Source: Chryseobacterium sp. 6424 (GTDB lineage Bacteria > Bacteroidota > Bacteroidia > Flavobacteriales > Weeksellaceae). From it: a stretch of 64,000 bases of DNA. Position 1 is the first letter of the stretch, and every line of letters begins with the position of its first letter. The notes beneath the pieces were generated by a model. The model had not been told where the DNA came from and did not search any database. It saw nothing but the letters and a program-made list of their open reading frames with translations. Shown one piece after another: positions 46,816 to 56,145 of this stretch. The translations under genes and the position numbers were made by a program. Location of the stretch: positions 868,001 to 932,000 of the forward strand of contig NZ_CP023540.1 in the NCBI RefSeq assembly GCF_003692615.1. Reading direction: 5' to 3'.

Positions 46816-47355
46816 ATGTCCGATAACAAAGAGATACACGAAGAAAATCTGGATCTGAAGAATGAAAATCCCCAGAATAATGATGCTGAAAATACCGAAA
46901 ATGTGACATCTCAGCCTAATTATGAAGAACTTTTGGCAGAGGAGAAAGACCGTTATATCCGTCTGTTTGCAGAGTTTGAAAACTATAAAAAACGTACAGC
47001 GAAAGAGAAGATGGATTTCTTCCAGTACGCTAATCAGGATATGATGGTTTCCATGTTAGCCGTGCTTGACGATTTCGAGCGTGCATTGAAAGAAATCGCT
47101 AAAAACGGCAACGAAAGCGACTTGCAGGGCGTAGAACTCATTTATCAGAAATTCAAAGGTAAACTTACCGAAAAAGGACTTACCCCGATCAATGTGAAAG
47201 CAGGAGATGACTTTAACGTGGACTTCCATGAAGCCATTACACAGATCCCGGCACCTTCCGATGATCTGAAGGGTAAGATTGTAGATGTGATTGAAACCGG
47301 TTATCAGCTGAACGACCGCGTTATCCGTTTCAGTAAAGTAGTAACCGGTAACTAA
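46816..47355 (+). CDS. grpE: Nucleotide exchange factor GrpE
   Basis: A 179-residue DnaK nucleotide-exchange factor. An acidic, Asn-rich N terminus is followed by the long coiled-coil helix (LLAEEKDRYIRLFAEFENYKKR) and the beta-wing with the signature VDFHEAITQIP and GYQLNDRVIRFSKVVTG. Acts as a dimer with DnaK and the DnaJ encoded 48 bp downstream. Start ATG 46816. Confidence 0.95.
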   Translation: MSDNKEIHEENLDLKNENPQNNDAENTENVTSQPNYEELLAEEKDRYIRLFAEFENYKKRTAKEKMDFFQYANQDMMVSMLAVLDDFERALKEIAKNGNESDLQGVELIYQKFKGKLTEKGLTPINVKAGDDFNVDFHEAITQIPAPSDDLKGKIVDVIETGYQLNDRVIRFSKVVTGN

Positions 47356-47403
47356 AATTTAAAATTCTAAGCATTGTTTTAGCATTTTAATCAAACAAAT
47401 AAA

Positions 47404-48525
47404 ATGGCAAAGAGAGATTATTACGAAGTTCTGGAAGTTTCTAAAAATGCTTCAGCAGACGAAATAAAAAAAGCCTATCGTAAAATGGCTTTAAAATATC
47501 ACCCAGATAAAAATCCAGGTGATAAAACTGCAGAAGAAAAATTTAAGGAAGCTGCGGAAGCCTACGAAGTCTTGAGTGATGAAAACAAAAAAGCACGCTA
47601 CGACCAGTATGGCCATGCCGGCATGAACGGTGGTGGCGGCTTTGGCGGCGGCGGTTTCGGTGGTGGAATGAATATGGAGGATATCTTCTCTCAGTTCGGC
47701 GATATATTTGGCGGCCAGTTTGGTGGTGGCGGATTTGGTGGCAGCGCACAACGTCAGCAGGTACGCGGCAGCAATCTTCGGGTAAGGATTAAACTGAACC
47801 TTGAAGAAATGGTGAACGGTACCCAGAAAACCATCAAAGTGAAAAAGATGAAGATGGCACCGGGCGCAACCTCTAAAACCTGCAGTACCTGTAACGGGTC
47901 AGGCGTTCAGATGAAAGTAATGAACACCATGTTTGGCCAGATGCAGACGCAAACGACCTGCGGCACCTGTCAGGGATTAGGAAAGATTGCCGACAAGATC
48001 CCGGCTGGCGCCAATGCCCAAGGTCTCGTGAAGGAAGATGAAGAAGTTACCATCAATATCCCGGCTGGTGCCCGCGAAGGCATACAGCTCAACGTTCGTG
48101 GTAAGGGTAACGATGCACCTTTCGGTGGTAACCCTGGCGACCTGCTGGTGGTAGTTGAAGAAGAAACCGATGGTAAGATTAAACGCGAAGGCGACAATCT
48201 TCATCAGGAACTTTATATTTCCTTCGCAGAAGCAGCCCTGGGAACGCAGAAAGAAATCCCAACCGTAGGCGGTAAAGTGAAAATTAAGATAGAACCCGGC
48301 ACACAATCGGGAAAAATCCTAAGACTAAGCGGAAAAGGCCTCCCCAGTATCGACAGTTATGGAAAAGGTGATATGTTTGTGCATGTAAATGTTTGGACAC
48401 CACAACATCTTTCGGCTGAGCAAAGAGCATTTTTTGAAACCCAAATGAAAAGCGGAGAAATGATAGCGGAACCATCCGGTAAAGAAAAAACATTCTTTGA
48501 TAAAGTCCGTGATTTATTCAATTAA
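47404..48525 (+). CDS. dnaJ: Chaperone DnaJ with reduced zinc-binding region
   Basis: A 373-residue co-chaperone. J domain (residues 1-70) with YHPDKNPG, then a Gly/Phe-rich linker, then the zinc region and two C-terminal substrate domains. The zinc region has only two CxxCxGxG motifs (CSTCNGSG and CGTCQGLG) instead of the usual four. By alignment they correspond to repeats 2 and 3, so zinc site II remains and site I is gone. Operon with grpE. Terminator follows directly. Confidence 0.95.
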   Translation: MAKRDYYEVLEVSKNASADEIKKAYRKMALKYHPDKNPGDKTAEEKFKEAAEAYEVLSDENKKARYDQYGHAGMNGGGGFGGGGFGGGMNMEDIFSQFGDIFGGQFGGGGFGGSAQRQQVRGSNLRVRIKLNLEEMVNGTQKTIKVKKMKMAPGATSKTCSTCNGSGVQMKVMNTMFGQMQTQTTCGTCQGLGKIADKIPAGANAQGLVKEDEEVTINIPAGAREGIQLNVRGKGNDAPFGGNPGDLLVVVEEETDGKIKREGDNLHQELYISFAEAALGTQKEIPTVGGKVKIKIEPGTQSGKILRLSGKGLPSIDSYGKGDMFVHVNVWTPQHLSAEQRAFFETQMKSGEMIAEPSGKEKTFFDKVRDLFN

Positions 48526-48530
48526 ACAAA

Positions 48531-48563
48531 AGATTCCGCCTCGATAGAGACGGAATCTTTTTT
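48531..48563 (+). terminator. Rho-independent terminator after dnaJ
   Basis: AGATTCCG pairs with CGGAATCT and a run of eight T follows. Confidence 0.85.
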
Positions 48564-48630
48564 TTGGCTTGCCAGCGTCGTTAATGTTCTAAGTAACAAC
48601 GCTCCCTGTTCTTTCTGTATTAAATAAAAT

Positions 48631-48660
48631 CCGCCTCGCAAATCTTGCGAGGCGGGTTTT
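48631..48660. terminator. Terminator hairpin between dnaJ and DedA genes
   Basis: CCGCCTCGCAA pairs with TTGCGAGGCGG around a 3-base loop, with T-rich DNA on the plus side and A-rich DNA on the left. It serves the convergent DedA gene from the minus strand and may back up the dnaJ terminator. Confidence 0.75.
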
Positions 48661-48670
48661 ATTTTTAAAT

Positions 48671-49357
48671 TTATTCACCCGCATTTGGGAGTTGGTCTTC
48701 TTTCTTACGGAAGAAAAATTTTGTAACCAAAGGTACGGTAGTAATCAGCACTATGATGAGAATGATGAGCTCAAGGTGCGACTTGAGGTCGATGCCGAAC
48801 TGATCAATGAAGAATTTATCAAGATAATGCCCGGCAAATATCAGCGAGAATGACCATAGAAAGGCACCGATTATATTATCAATAAGGAACCTGGTTTTAT
48901 TCATCTTTACAATCCCGGCAACGATTGGGGTGAAAGTACGGACAACAGGCAGAAAACGCGCCATGATTACCGCAAGGGCGCCATGCTGCTCGAAGAAATC
49001 ATGTGCCTGAAACAGGTATTTCTTCTTGAAGAGGAAGGTGTCTTCTTTTTTATATAGTGCAGGACCGGTTTTCAGACCGAACCAATACCCGATTTCGTTA
49101 CCGATTACAGCTGCAATGGCAACGCCTGTAGCCAAAATTGTGGTATCCCAGAAATCACTTCCGGTAGAGCCAATGGCTTCTTCAATTATTTCAACCGCAT
49201 AAATTCCAGATACAAACAGCAGGCTGTCGCCAGGTAAAAAGAACCCGATAAATAGTCCTGTTTCTGCAAATACAATAAACAAAATGAGCCAAAAACCGCC
49301 CATTTGTATATAAAATTCGGGATTCAACAAATCCTTCCAGCTTTCAAAATGTCCCAT
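48671..49357 (-). CDS. DedA-family membrane protein
   Basis: A 228-residue inner-membrane protein of the DedA/SNARE-associated family (PF09335), some of which act as undecaprenyl-phosphate or lipid flippases. Motifs: ETGLFIGFFLPGDSLLF near residue 32, GYWFGLKTGPAL and FLPVVRTFTPIVAGIVKM with the conserved Arg. Five hydrophobic segments and a charged C-terminal tail. Stand-alone gene, read towards the dnaJ terminator. Confidence 0.88.
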   Translation of the reverse strand: MGHFESWKDLLNPEFYIQMGGFWLILFIVFAETGLFIGFFLPGDSLLFVSGIYAVEIIEEAIGSTGSDFWDTTILATGVAIAAVIGNEIGYWFGLKTGPALYKKEDTFLFKKKYLFQAHDFFEQHGALAVIMARFLPVVRTFTPIVAGIVKMNKTRFLIDNIIGAFLWSFSLIFAGHYLDKFFIDQFGIDLKSHLELIILIIVLITTVPLVTKFFFRKKEDQLPNAGE

Positions 49358-49420
49358 ATTGGCAAAGGTAATAAAAGCAGTTTTTTTTCAGGATTGCAGA
49401 ATTGTTAAAGTTTCCTAAAT

Positions 49421-50533
49421 TTAAAGCGTGAAATCTTCGCTTTCCGCCGCTTGGCCGTCTGCCATTAAGAAGGCTTTAAGAAAAGGGGTAAGGTTGCCGT
49501 TCATCACCCCATCAACATCCGAGGTTTCATAGCCAGAGCGTACGTCTTTCACAAGTTTATAAGGATGCATCACATAGTTACGTATTTGGCTTCCCCATTC
49601 AATCTTCATTTTATTGGCTTCGATTTCGTTTCGGGCCTTCATGCGTTCCTCAAGTTCCATTTCGTAGAGTCGCGAGCGCAGCAACTGCATCGCCTTTTCC
49701 TTATTCTGTAGTTGTGAACGGCTTTCAGAGTTTTCAATGATGATGCCGGTAGGGGCGTGGCGTAGGCGGACGGCTGTTTCCACTTTATTTACATTCTGCC
49801 CACCAGCGCCGCTGGAGCGCATGGTTTCAAAGGAAATGTCCGCAGGATTGATGTTGATTTCAATGGTGTCATCTACCAAAGGATATACGTAAACCGACAC
49901 AAAACTGGTGTGTCTTTTTGCGTTCGAGTCGAACGGGGAGATCCTTACCAAACGGTGTACGCCATTCTCGCCACGCAGATAGCCGAATGCAAACTCACCA
50001 TCAATTTCTAAAGTTACCGTCTTTACACCCGCCACATCACCTTCTTGAAAGTTGAGTTCGCGAAGTTTATAACCCTGTTTCTCGGCCCACATGGTGTACA
50101 TTCTCATCAACATGCCGGCCCAGTCACAACTTTCAGTACCGCCAGCACCGGCCGTGATCTGTAGCACAGCCGAAAGTTCGTCTCCTTCGTTGGAGAGCAT
50201 ATTCCGGAATTCGAGGTCTTCAATCTTTTCCTGAAGTACAGGGAATGCTTCATGGAGTTCTTTTTCAGAATCCGGATCTTCCTTAGCGAAATCTATCAGT
50301 ACCTGGATGTCCTCGAAACGGTTATAGATTTCTTCATAATCATTCACCCATTTCTTTTTTGAGCGTAGCTGTTTCATGAAGGCTTCGGCCTCTTTTGGGT
50401 TGTCCCAGAATTCTGGCGAGACTGTTTTTTCCTCATCATTTGCAATCTCGATTTTTTTACGGTCGATCTGCAGGTATTTATAAAGATCCTCTATGCGGGA
50501 CTGGGTTTCTTTTAACTGATCATTGTTTATCAT
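49421..50533 (-). CDS. prfB: Peptide chain release factor 2 (no programmed frameshift)
   Basis: A 370-residue RF2 that terminates translation at UGA/UAA. The GGQ catalytic loop ([15 protein letters not shown]) and the SPF anticodon-like motif ([15 protein letters not shown]) are present. The region that in E. coli carries the autoregulatory +1 frameshift (YL-stop-D) reads continuously here as KYLQIDRKK in one frame, with no in-frame UGA. The -7 box TATTTTTG (50545-50538 on the minus strand) ends 4 bases before the ATG, suggesting an almost leaderless message. Confidence 0.95.
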   Translation of the reverse strand: MINNDQLKETQSRIEDLYKYLQIDRKKIEIANDEEKTVSPEFWDNPKEAEAFMKQLRSKKKWVNDYEEIYNRFEDIQVLIDFAKEDPDSEKELHEAFPVLQEKIEDLEFRNMLSNEGDELSAVLQITAGAGGTESCDWAGMLMRMYTMWAEKQGYKLRELNFQEGDVAGVKTVTLEIDGEFAFGYLRGENGVHRLVRISPFDSNAKRHTSFVSVYVYPLVDDTIEININPADISFETMRSSGAGGQNVNKVETAVRLRHAPTGIIIENSESRSQLQNKEKAMQLLRSRLYEMELEERMKARNEIEANKMKIEWGSQIRNYVMHPYKLVKDVRSGYETSDVDGVMNGNLTPFLKAFLMADGQAAESEDFTL

Positions 50534-50589
50534 GCCACAAAAATAATGATTTGGATTTTATGGGCTTCACCTGGAAATTAGAAATAAAA

Positions 50590-50620
50590 TAAAAAAATCC
50601 GGAAGTCGTAACTCCCGGAT
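50590..50620 (-). terminator. Rho-independent terminator after glucan phosphorylase
   Basis: On the minus strand ATCCGGGAGT pairs with ACTTCCGGAT, followed by TTTTTTTATTTT. Confidence 0.85.
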
Positions 50621-50642
50621 ACTGTTTAGTCATAAGTTGGTA

Positions 50643-52298
50643 TTATGCATAGATGATTTTGTAATATTCATCAGCCATACGGTCGCTGTTGAATTTACTT
50701 TTCACCTGCTCCATCGCGGTATGCTGTATCTTTCTCCACTTGTCCGGGCTGTCGTAGTAAGTCGGCAGGATTTCGTTTTCCAAGACCTGATAAAGGTTTT
50801 CGAGGTCGAAGTTATCCTGGTCGAAAACGCTCATGTTTTCATAATCAGCTTGTGGCACTACAAATCCGTTTACGCCGTTTTCTGCAAATTCGGGGATCCA
50901 GCCGTCATCAGTAGAAAGGTTTACCGAGCCATTCATCGCCGCAGTCATACCAGAGGTCCCGGAGGCTTCACGCGGTACACGTGGGTTGTTAAGCCAAAGG
51001 TCTGAGCCTTGTTTTAGCGACTTGCTCAACGCCAGTTCATAACCTGTGAGCACGGCCATGTTTTTGTAGTTTTTAGAGGATTCTACCAACGAGTTGAAAG
51101 TCGAAATGGCTGCATAATCCATCGGGTAAGGTTTTCCTGCCCAGATGATCTGTACGGGGTATTTCGGGTTGTTAAGCAATTTCTCGAATCTTTCTTTATC
51201 ATGCAGAAGTAAATCGGCCCGTTTGTAACCTGCGAAACGGCGTGCCCACACGATGGTGAAAATATTAGGATCGAAGAGTTTTCCGGTTTGGTCTGCTACG
51301 ATGCGGAAGGTTCTTTTCTTTAAATGTTTTTTTCGGAAGTCGAAGAGCGTAGGGTCGTTTTCGTCCTTAGCGTCATACAAAGGCTTATCTGCCCAATATT
51401 TGAATTCCTGTGCGTTGGTAATGGCTTTAATTTCGCATATACCAGGGTATTTGCTCCACATTTTTCGTGAAACTTCACCGTGAAGTTGTGAGACTCCGTT
51501 GGCGATTCTGGCCATCTTCAAAGCGCATAGTGAGTGGTTGAAGGTTTCATCATGTTCTCCTTCAAGCTGCCGAACTTCCTCCATCGGTAGGCCAGAGAAA
51601 TAAGACATGTTATGGCAAAGATAAATATCATGCTTTTCATTACCTGCTTCTTCGGGTGTATGCGTGGTAAACACCAGTTTTTCGCGCACTTTCTCAAGGT
51701 CACCACCAAATTTTTTGAGTAAATAGAAGGCGGCAGGCAGGCCGTGTGCTTCGTTTAGGTGATATACATCGCGTTCAAAATTCATTACATCAAGCAGTTT
51801 GGCGCCTCCTTTCCCAAGCAAGATATATTGTGCGATCTTTGTAGATTCATTCGCGTCGTAAAGGCGGTGGCAAATGGTTTTTGATACATGGTCGTTCTCT
51901 GGTACATCAGTTGAAAGGAAGAACATTGGCGCTGTATGGAAAGTCTCGGGATCCAGATACCATACTTTCACCCAAACTGGTGCCGAGTGAATCTCGATCT
52001 GAAATTTTATACCCGTATCTTCAAGAAAAGAATACATTTTTTTCGTCCACGTAGGCTGCAATGTCTGGTCGTGGTTACGTGCCTGGTCGTAATAACCGAA
52101 TTTCCACAAGATACCGATGCCTACCAGATCCTGCTTCAGGTTATAAGCGCTCCTCATGTGAGAGCCGGCCAGGAAACCAAGTCCGCCGGAGTAAATTTTA
52201 AGGGCCTGGTCAATGGCAAACTCCATTGAGAAATAGGCTACTTTTTTTGAATATTCGGGGTTAATGCTGAAAGGCATTTTAAAGTTCTCAAATTCCAT
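50643..52298 (-). CDS. glgP: Alpha-glucan phosphorylase (short, TIGR02094-type)
   Basis: A 551-residue phosphorylase that releases glucose-1-phosphate from glycogen or maltodextrin. It belongs to the short clade lacking the long N-terminal region of classic GlgP. Visible motifs: NEAHGLPAAFYLLKK, FAGYKRADLLLHD, and the PLP/phosphate region EASGTSGMTAAMNGSVNLS. Start ATG 52298. On the minus strand a -7 box TACCTTTG lies at 52330-52323. Stand-alone transcript ending in the terminator at 50590. Confidence 0.9.
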   Translation of the reverse strand: MEFENFKMPFSINPEYSKKVAYFSMEFAIDQALKIYSGGLGFLAGSHMRSAYNLKQDLVGIGILWKFGYYDQARNHDQTLQPTWTKKMYSFLEDTGIKFQIEIHSAPVWVKVWYLDPETFHTAPMFFLSTDVPENDHVSKTICHRLYDANESTKIAQYILLGKGGAKLLDVMNFERDVYHLNEAHGLPAAFYLLKKFGGDLEKVREKLVFTTHTPEEAGNEKHDIYLCHNMSYFSGLPMEEVRQLEGEHDETFNHSLCALKMARIANGVSQLHGEVSRKMWSKYPGICEIKAITNAQEFKYWADKPLYDAKDENDPTLFDFRKKHLKKRTFRIVADQTGKLFDPNIFTIVWARRFAGYKRADLLLHDKERFEKLLNNPKYPVQIIWAGKPYPMDYAAISTFNSLVESSKNYKNMAVLTGYELALSKSLKQGSDLWLNNPRVPREASGTSGMTAAMNGSVNLSTDDGWIPEFAENGVNGFVVPQADYENMSVFDQDNFDLENLYQVLENEILPTYYDSPDKWRKIQHTAMEQVKSKFNSDRMADEYYKIIYA

Positions 52299-52322
52299 AA
52301 TCTTGCTTTAAAATTTAATTGG

Positions 52323-52330
52323 CAAAGGTA
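52323..52330 (-). promoter_or_regulatory. -7 promoter element of glucan phosphorylase gene
   Basis: TACCTTTG on the minus strand, 24 bases before the ATG. No clear TTG at -33. Confidence 0.45.
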
Positions 52331-52507
52331 GATATTTATAGGGTGGTGGAGAATTATTCGGGCCGGTTTTCTTGCTTTTGTAACATTAATCATATTTTAT
52401 AGGCCTGAAATGGTTCAGTCTCCTGAGATTTTACCAAACATTAATTATCCGAGATGGTGACAGAGATTTCGTCGAAAGATTCCATCATTTTTCCTGAAAG
52501 TAAAACT

Positions 52508-52540
52508 TGATGAGGCTATATAAAATAATCTTTAAATTTG
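52508..52540 (+). promoter_or_regulatory. Promoter of mtaB
   Basis: TTG near 52508 and TAAATTTG at 52533-52540, spacing about 22 bases. The -7 box is followed by CAG, a combination repeated before several genes in this window. The rest of the 250-bp gap between glgP and mtaB shows nothing else. Confidence 0.65.
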
Positions 52541-52552
52541 CAGTCTGTAATT

Positions 52553-53899
52553 ATGGAAAATCTATCTCGCAAAACTGCTGCATTTCATACCCTTGGCTGT
52601 AAATTGAACTTCGCCGAAACCTCTACCATTGCCCGCCAACTTACCGGTGCGGGCTACGAAAAGGTGAATTTCGATGAAGCGGCGGATGTGTACGTCATCA
52701 ATACCTGCTCAGTCACCGAAAATGCCGACCGTGAATGTAAAATACACGTAAGACGCGCCATGAAAGCCAATCCTGAAGGTTTGGTTGTGGTGCTGGGCTG
52801 CTACGCGCAACTGAAACCACAGGAAATATCTGCCATTGAGGGGGTGGATTTGGTTTTGGGAGCCAAAGAAAAGTTTAATATCCTGAGTTTCCTTGACGAC
52901 TTGCAGAAAAACGGCCACGGACAAATACATTCCTGCGAGATTGACGAAGCCGATTTTTTCATCGGAAGCTATTCCATCGGTGACCGTACCCGTGCTTTCC
53001 TGAAAGTGCAGGATGGTTGTGATTATAAATGTACCTATTGCACCATACCGCTTGCCCGCGGGATCTCACGTTCTGATACCATTGAGAATGTAGTGCACAA
53101 CGCACGCCAAATCGCCGCCAAAGGCATTAAAGAAATCGTACTTACCGGTGTTAATATTGGGGATTACGGCAAAGGGGAATTCGGAAATAAAAAGCATGCC
53201 CATACCTTCCTCGACCTAATTACTGAACTGGATGCGGTAGAAGGTATTGAACGAATCCGTATTTCTTCCATAGAACCTAATCTGCTTAAGGATGAAAGCA
53301 TCGAACTGGTCGCTAAAAGCAAACGGTTTGTACCGCACTTTCATATTCCATTACAAAGTGGCTCTGATGATCTGTTGAAAAAAATGAAGCGCCGCTATCT
53401 TACGGCGTTGTATCGCAACCGAATCACAAAGATCCTTGATGTGTTGCCTGATGCCTGCATTGGTGTAGATGTAATTGTAGGATTTCCGGGTGAGACCGAA
53501 GAAAAATTCTTGGAGACCTATCATTTCCTCAGCGAGCTCCCCATCAGTTATTTGCATGTATTTACGTATTCGGAGCGGGAAAATACTGAAGCCGCCCAAA
53601 TGGAAGGTGCAGTGCCGTTAGCTGAGCGAAAAAAGCGTAACAAAATGCTGAGGATCCTCTCCGAGAAAAAGAAGATGGCATATTATGCCACACAATTAGG
53701 TAAAACACTTCCGGTGCTTTGGGAACACGAAAACAAGGATGGCCTGATGTACGGCTTCACCGAAAATTATGTACGTGTACAGCAGCCGTACAACGCCTCA
53801 TCCGTAAATCAGGTAGAATTCCTTACACTTGAGCAAATTCAGCCTGACGGAAACGTGTCGGTAGTGCCGGCTTTCGAGGGATTTTTGGCTAAGGTCTAG
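52553..53899 (+). CDS. mtaB: tRNA (t6A37) methylthiotransferase MtaB
   Basis: A 448-residue radical-SAM enzyme that converts t6A to ms2t6A at tRNA position 37. Domain order: UPF0004 N-terminal Fe-S domain (TLGCKLNFAET, NTCSVTENADRE, GCYAQLKP), radical-SAM CxxxCxxC in GCDYKCTYCTIPLARG (residues about 151-166), and a C-terminal TRAM domain. Start placed at ATG 52553; an upstream in-frame TTG lies inside the promoter. The 3' end overlaps a small minus-strand gene by 11 bp. Confidence 0.93.
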   Translation: MENLSRKTAAFHTLGCKLNFAETSTIARQLTGAGYEKVNFDEAADVYVINTCSVTENADRECKIHVRRAMKANPEGLVVVLGCYAQLKPQEISAIEGVDLVLGAKEKFNILSFLDDLQKNGHGQIHSCEIDEADFFIGSYSIGDRTRAFLKVQDGCDYKCTYCTIPLARGISRSDTIENVVHNARQIAAKGIKEIVLTGVNIGDYGKGEFGNKKHAHTFLDLITELDAVEGIERIRISSIEPNLLKDESIELVAKSKRFVPHFHIPLQSGSDDLLKKMKRRYLTALYRNRITKILDVLPDACIGVDVIVGFPGETEEKFLETYHFLSELPISYLHVFTYSERENTEAAQMEGAVPLAERKKRNKMLRILSEKKKMAYYATQLGKTLPVLWEHENKDGLMYGFTENYVRVQQPYNASSVNQVEFLTLEQIQPDGNVSVVPAFEGFLAKV

Positions 53900-54050
53900 C
53901 ATCAATTGGTTTTGCATCGCCGGTTGGCATCGTCATAAACCAATTGGGGAACAGTTGTATAACGATGAGGTATGAGATGATGACCACGATAAGTGTTACG
54001 ATGGCAGCTACCATGAATTTTCCCGGTTTGTTTCTGTTCGAATTTTCCAT
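53889..54050 (-). CDS. 53-residue single-pass membrane protein
   Basis: A short ORF starting MENSNRNKPGKFMVAA, with one transmembrane helix (about residues 13-34) and a short outside tail. It fits the small-protein pattern of a polar N terminus, one helix and a stop. It overlaps the 3' end of mtaB on the opposite strand. Function unknown. Confidence 0.5.
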   Translation of the reverse strand: MENSNRNKPGKFMVAAIVTLIVVIISYLIVIQLFPNWFMTMPTGDAKPIDARP

Positions 54051-54159
54051 TGTTTATTTCTGAATAGTTATTTTTTGGGAAAGCTATTTTTATGCCATCT
54101 CAAAAGCCACTGTAACGGAATTCAGAATAAATTGAACTTAAATAAAGTATGCCTTGGTT

Positions 54160-54549
54160 TTAGCTCAATTTCACTTTGTACACATCAGTCTTATTACGTT
54201 TGATACCCTCGATTTCGAAGCCGCCTTCCTGTGGAATGATTTCTTTGAGGTCAAATGAGGTGCAGTCTTTCGGTAAACCGGCAAATATCAGCGTGAACCA
54301 ATAATCTTTCATCGGTGGGACTACCGACCAATAAGGAAAAAGTGAAATGTTTTCATGGTGAATCAGTGCGCTGCGGTGGCCTGTAGTTGCATCAATTAAG
54401 AAGGTGCTTGGCCAAATGCGGATGAGGAAATCTCCGAAGGCGGTAGCCGAGAAGCAGCAGTGTACGATTACCTGTTTTTCATTGTCAATGCTTGTCTTAA
54501 TATCCTCCAGGATTTCAGTAGCAATTTCTGGCTTCGTAATAGTCGTCAT
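54160..54549 (-). CDS. Hypothetical protein next to mqo
   Basis: A 129-residue soluble protein not matched to a family by eye. It contains VHCCFSATAFGDFLIRIWPSTF and LFPYWSVVPPMKDYWFTLIF, both rich in aromatics, and a C-terminal DVYKVKLS. It begins 5 bp after the mqo stop on the same strand, so it is likely co-transcribed with mqo. Confidence 0.6.
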   Translation of the reverse strand: MTTITKPEIATEILEDIKTSIDNEKQVIVHCCFSATAFGDFLIRIWPSTFLIDATTGHRSALIHHENISLFPYWSVVPPMKDYWFTLIFAGLPKDCTSFDLKEIIPQEGGFEIEGIKRNKTDVYKVKLS

Positions 54550-54554
54550 GCGTG

Positions 54555-56060
54555 TTAATAATCAAGCTCGAGGATTTCTTTGGTATATGCGCGTATTTCT
54601 TCGGTAAGTTGAGGGTTGTTGGCTAAGTTTTGACCATAGGAAGGGAAGATTTCGAGGAGTTTGCCATGCCATTCGTTATTTACTTTGTCGGGGAAGCATT
54701 TTTCCAGCACTTCCAACATCGCGTAGGCCGCGGTGGACGCACCCGGCGAGGCGCCGAGTAGAGACGCGATGGTACCTTTTTTATTCACCACCACTTCTGT
54801 CCCGAATTCGAGTTTACCGCCCTGCTTTTCATCTTTTTTAATAATCTGTACACGTTGACCGGCTATTTTTATTTCCCAGTCTTTTTCGTCAGCATCTTTT
54901 ATGAACTCCCGAAGGTGCTGCATACGTTGGGTTTTCGTCATGGCTACCTGTCGCAACAGGTATTGCGTAAGGGGTAAGTTGTGCCACCAAGCGCCAAACA
55001 ACGACCGGATATTCTTGAAATTGATGCTTTCCGGGAGGTCGAGATAGCTGCCTTCTTTTAAAAATTTGGTCGAAAAACTCGCAAACGGCCCGAACAGCAG
55101 TGCCTTTTTACCATCAATGATGCGCAGATCAAGATGTGGTACACTCATCGGGGGCGCATTCAACGGTGCCTGTGTATATACTTTGGCGTGGTGTTGTGCC
55201 ACCAATTTTTCGTTGTGGGTGACAAGCCATTCACCGGATACCGGAAAACCGCCGTAACCTTCGCTTTCAGGGATGTCGGAACTTTCGAGCAAGGGTAACG
55301 CGTAGCCACCAGCGCCGATGAACACAAAATCGGTTACCACACGCTGGCTGTGCTGGTGCAGGCGGTCCTTGATTTTCATTTCCCATCGGCCATCGCTTCT
55401 AAGGTCCAAATCTTTGGCTTCATGATAGAGGAAGACCTCTACTTTAGAATCTTCGGAAAGGAATCTGGCCATTTTACGGGTAAGCGTACCGAAGTTTACA
55501 TCGGTCCCCAAGTCCATTTTGGTGGCGGCCAATTTTTCATTTTCCTTTCGCTTACTCATGATGAGTGGGATCCATTCTTTCAGTTTTTGATGGTCGGTGG
55601 TGAATTCCATTCCTTTAAAAAGTGGCGATTTTATCATCTCTGCATGTCTTTTTTGCAGGAAAGTTGTGTCATATTCACCGAAAACCAGACTCATATGAGG
55701 ACATGAATGGATGAATTCTTTTGGATTTGAGATGTGGTCCTTTTTAAGTAAATAGGCCCAAAATTGTTTGGAAACTTCGAACTGTTCGGCAATTTTCTCT
55801 GCTTTCGAGATATTAATGCTGCCGTCAGCGCCAGGCACGGTATAATTCAGTTCACAGAAAGCGGAGTGGCCTGTACCGGCATTGTTCCACGCGGCCGAAC
55901 TTTCTTGTGCAAACCTCCCAAGCCGTTCGAAGATGGCTATTTCCAGATCGGGCTGCAGTTCATGTAGAAGAGTGGCCAGTGTAGCACTCATGATTCCGCC
56001 CCCAATCAGTACAACATCGTAAGAGGGTTTTGGCGTATGTGTAGTTTTGAGTCCGTGCAT
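54555..56060 (-). CDS. mqo: Malate:quinone oxidoreductase
   Basis: A 501-residue FAD-dependent, membrane-associated enzyme that oxidises malate to oxaloacetate and passes electrons to quinone (TCA cycle and respiratory chain). The dinucleotide-binding motif DVVLIGGGIMSATLATLL starts near residue 13, followed by the Mqo signature SSAAWNNAGTGHSAFCELNY. The C-terminal GASPGASTAAYAMLEVL is also typical. Length is normal for the family. Confidence 0.95.
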   Translation of the reverse strand: MHGLKTTHTPKPSYDVVLIGGGIMSATLATLLHELQPDLEIAIFERLGRFAQESSAAWNNAGTGHSAFCELNYTVPGADGSINISKAEKIAEQFEVSKQFWAYLLKKDHISNPKEFIHSCPHMSLVFGEYDTTFLQKRHAEMIKSPLFKGMEFTTDHQKLKEWIPLIMSKRKENEKLAATKMDLGTDVNFGTLTRKMARFLSEDSKVEVFLYHEAKDLDLRSDGRWEMKIKDRLHQHSQRVVTDFVFIGAGGYALPLLESSDIPESEGYGGFPVSGEWLVTHNEKLVAQHHAKVYTQAPLNAPPMSVPHLDLRIIDGKKALLFGPFASFSTKFLKEGSYLDLPESINFKNIRSLFGAWWHNLPLTQYLLRQVAMTKTQRMQHLREFIKDADEKDWEIKIAGQRVQIIKKDEKQGGKLEFGTEVVVNKKGTIASLLGASPGASTAAYAMLEVLEKCFPDKVNNEWHGKLLEIFPSYGQNLANNPQLTEEIRAYTKEILELDY

Positions 56061-56145
56061 GGTGAAAGTATTTGCAAAAAAGTTTTTGTAAATTTAAAAA
56101 ATTCGGGATAAAAGGTGTTTTTTTCGTCCGGTGTGCCTCTCAGCT

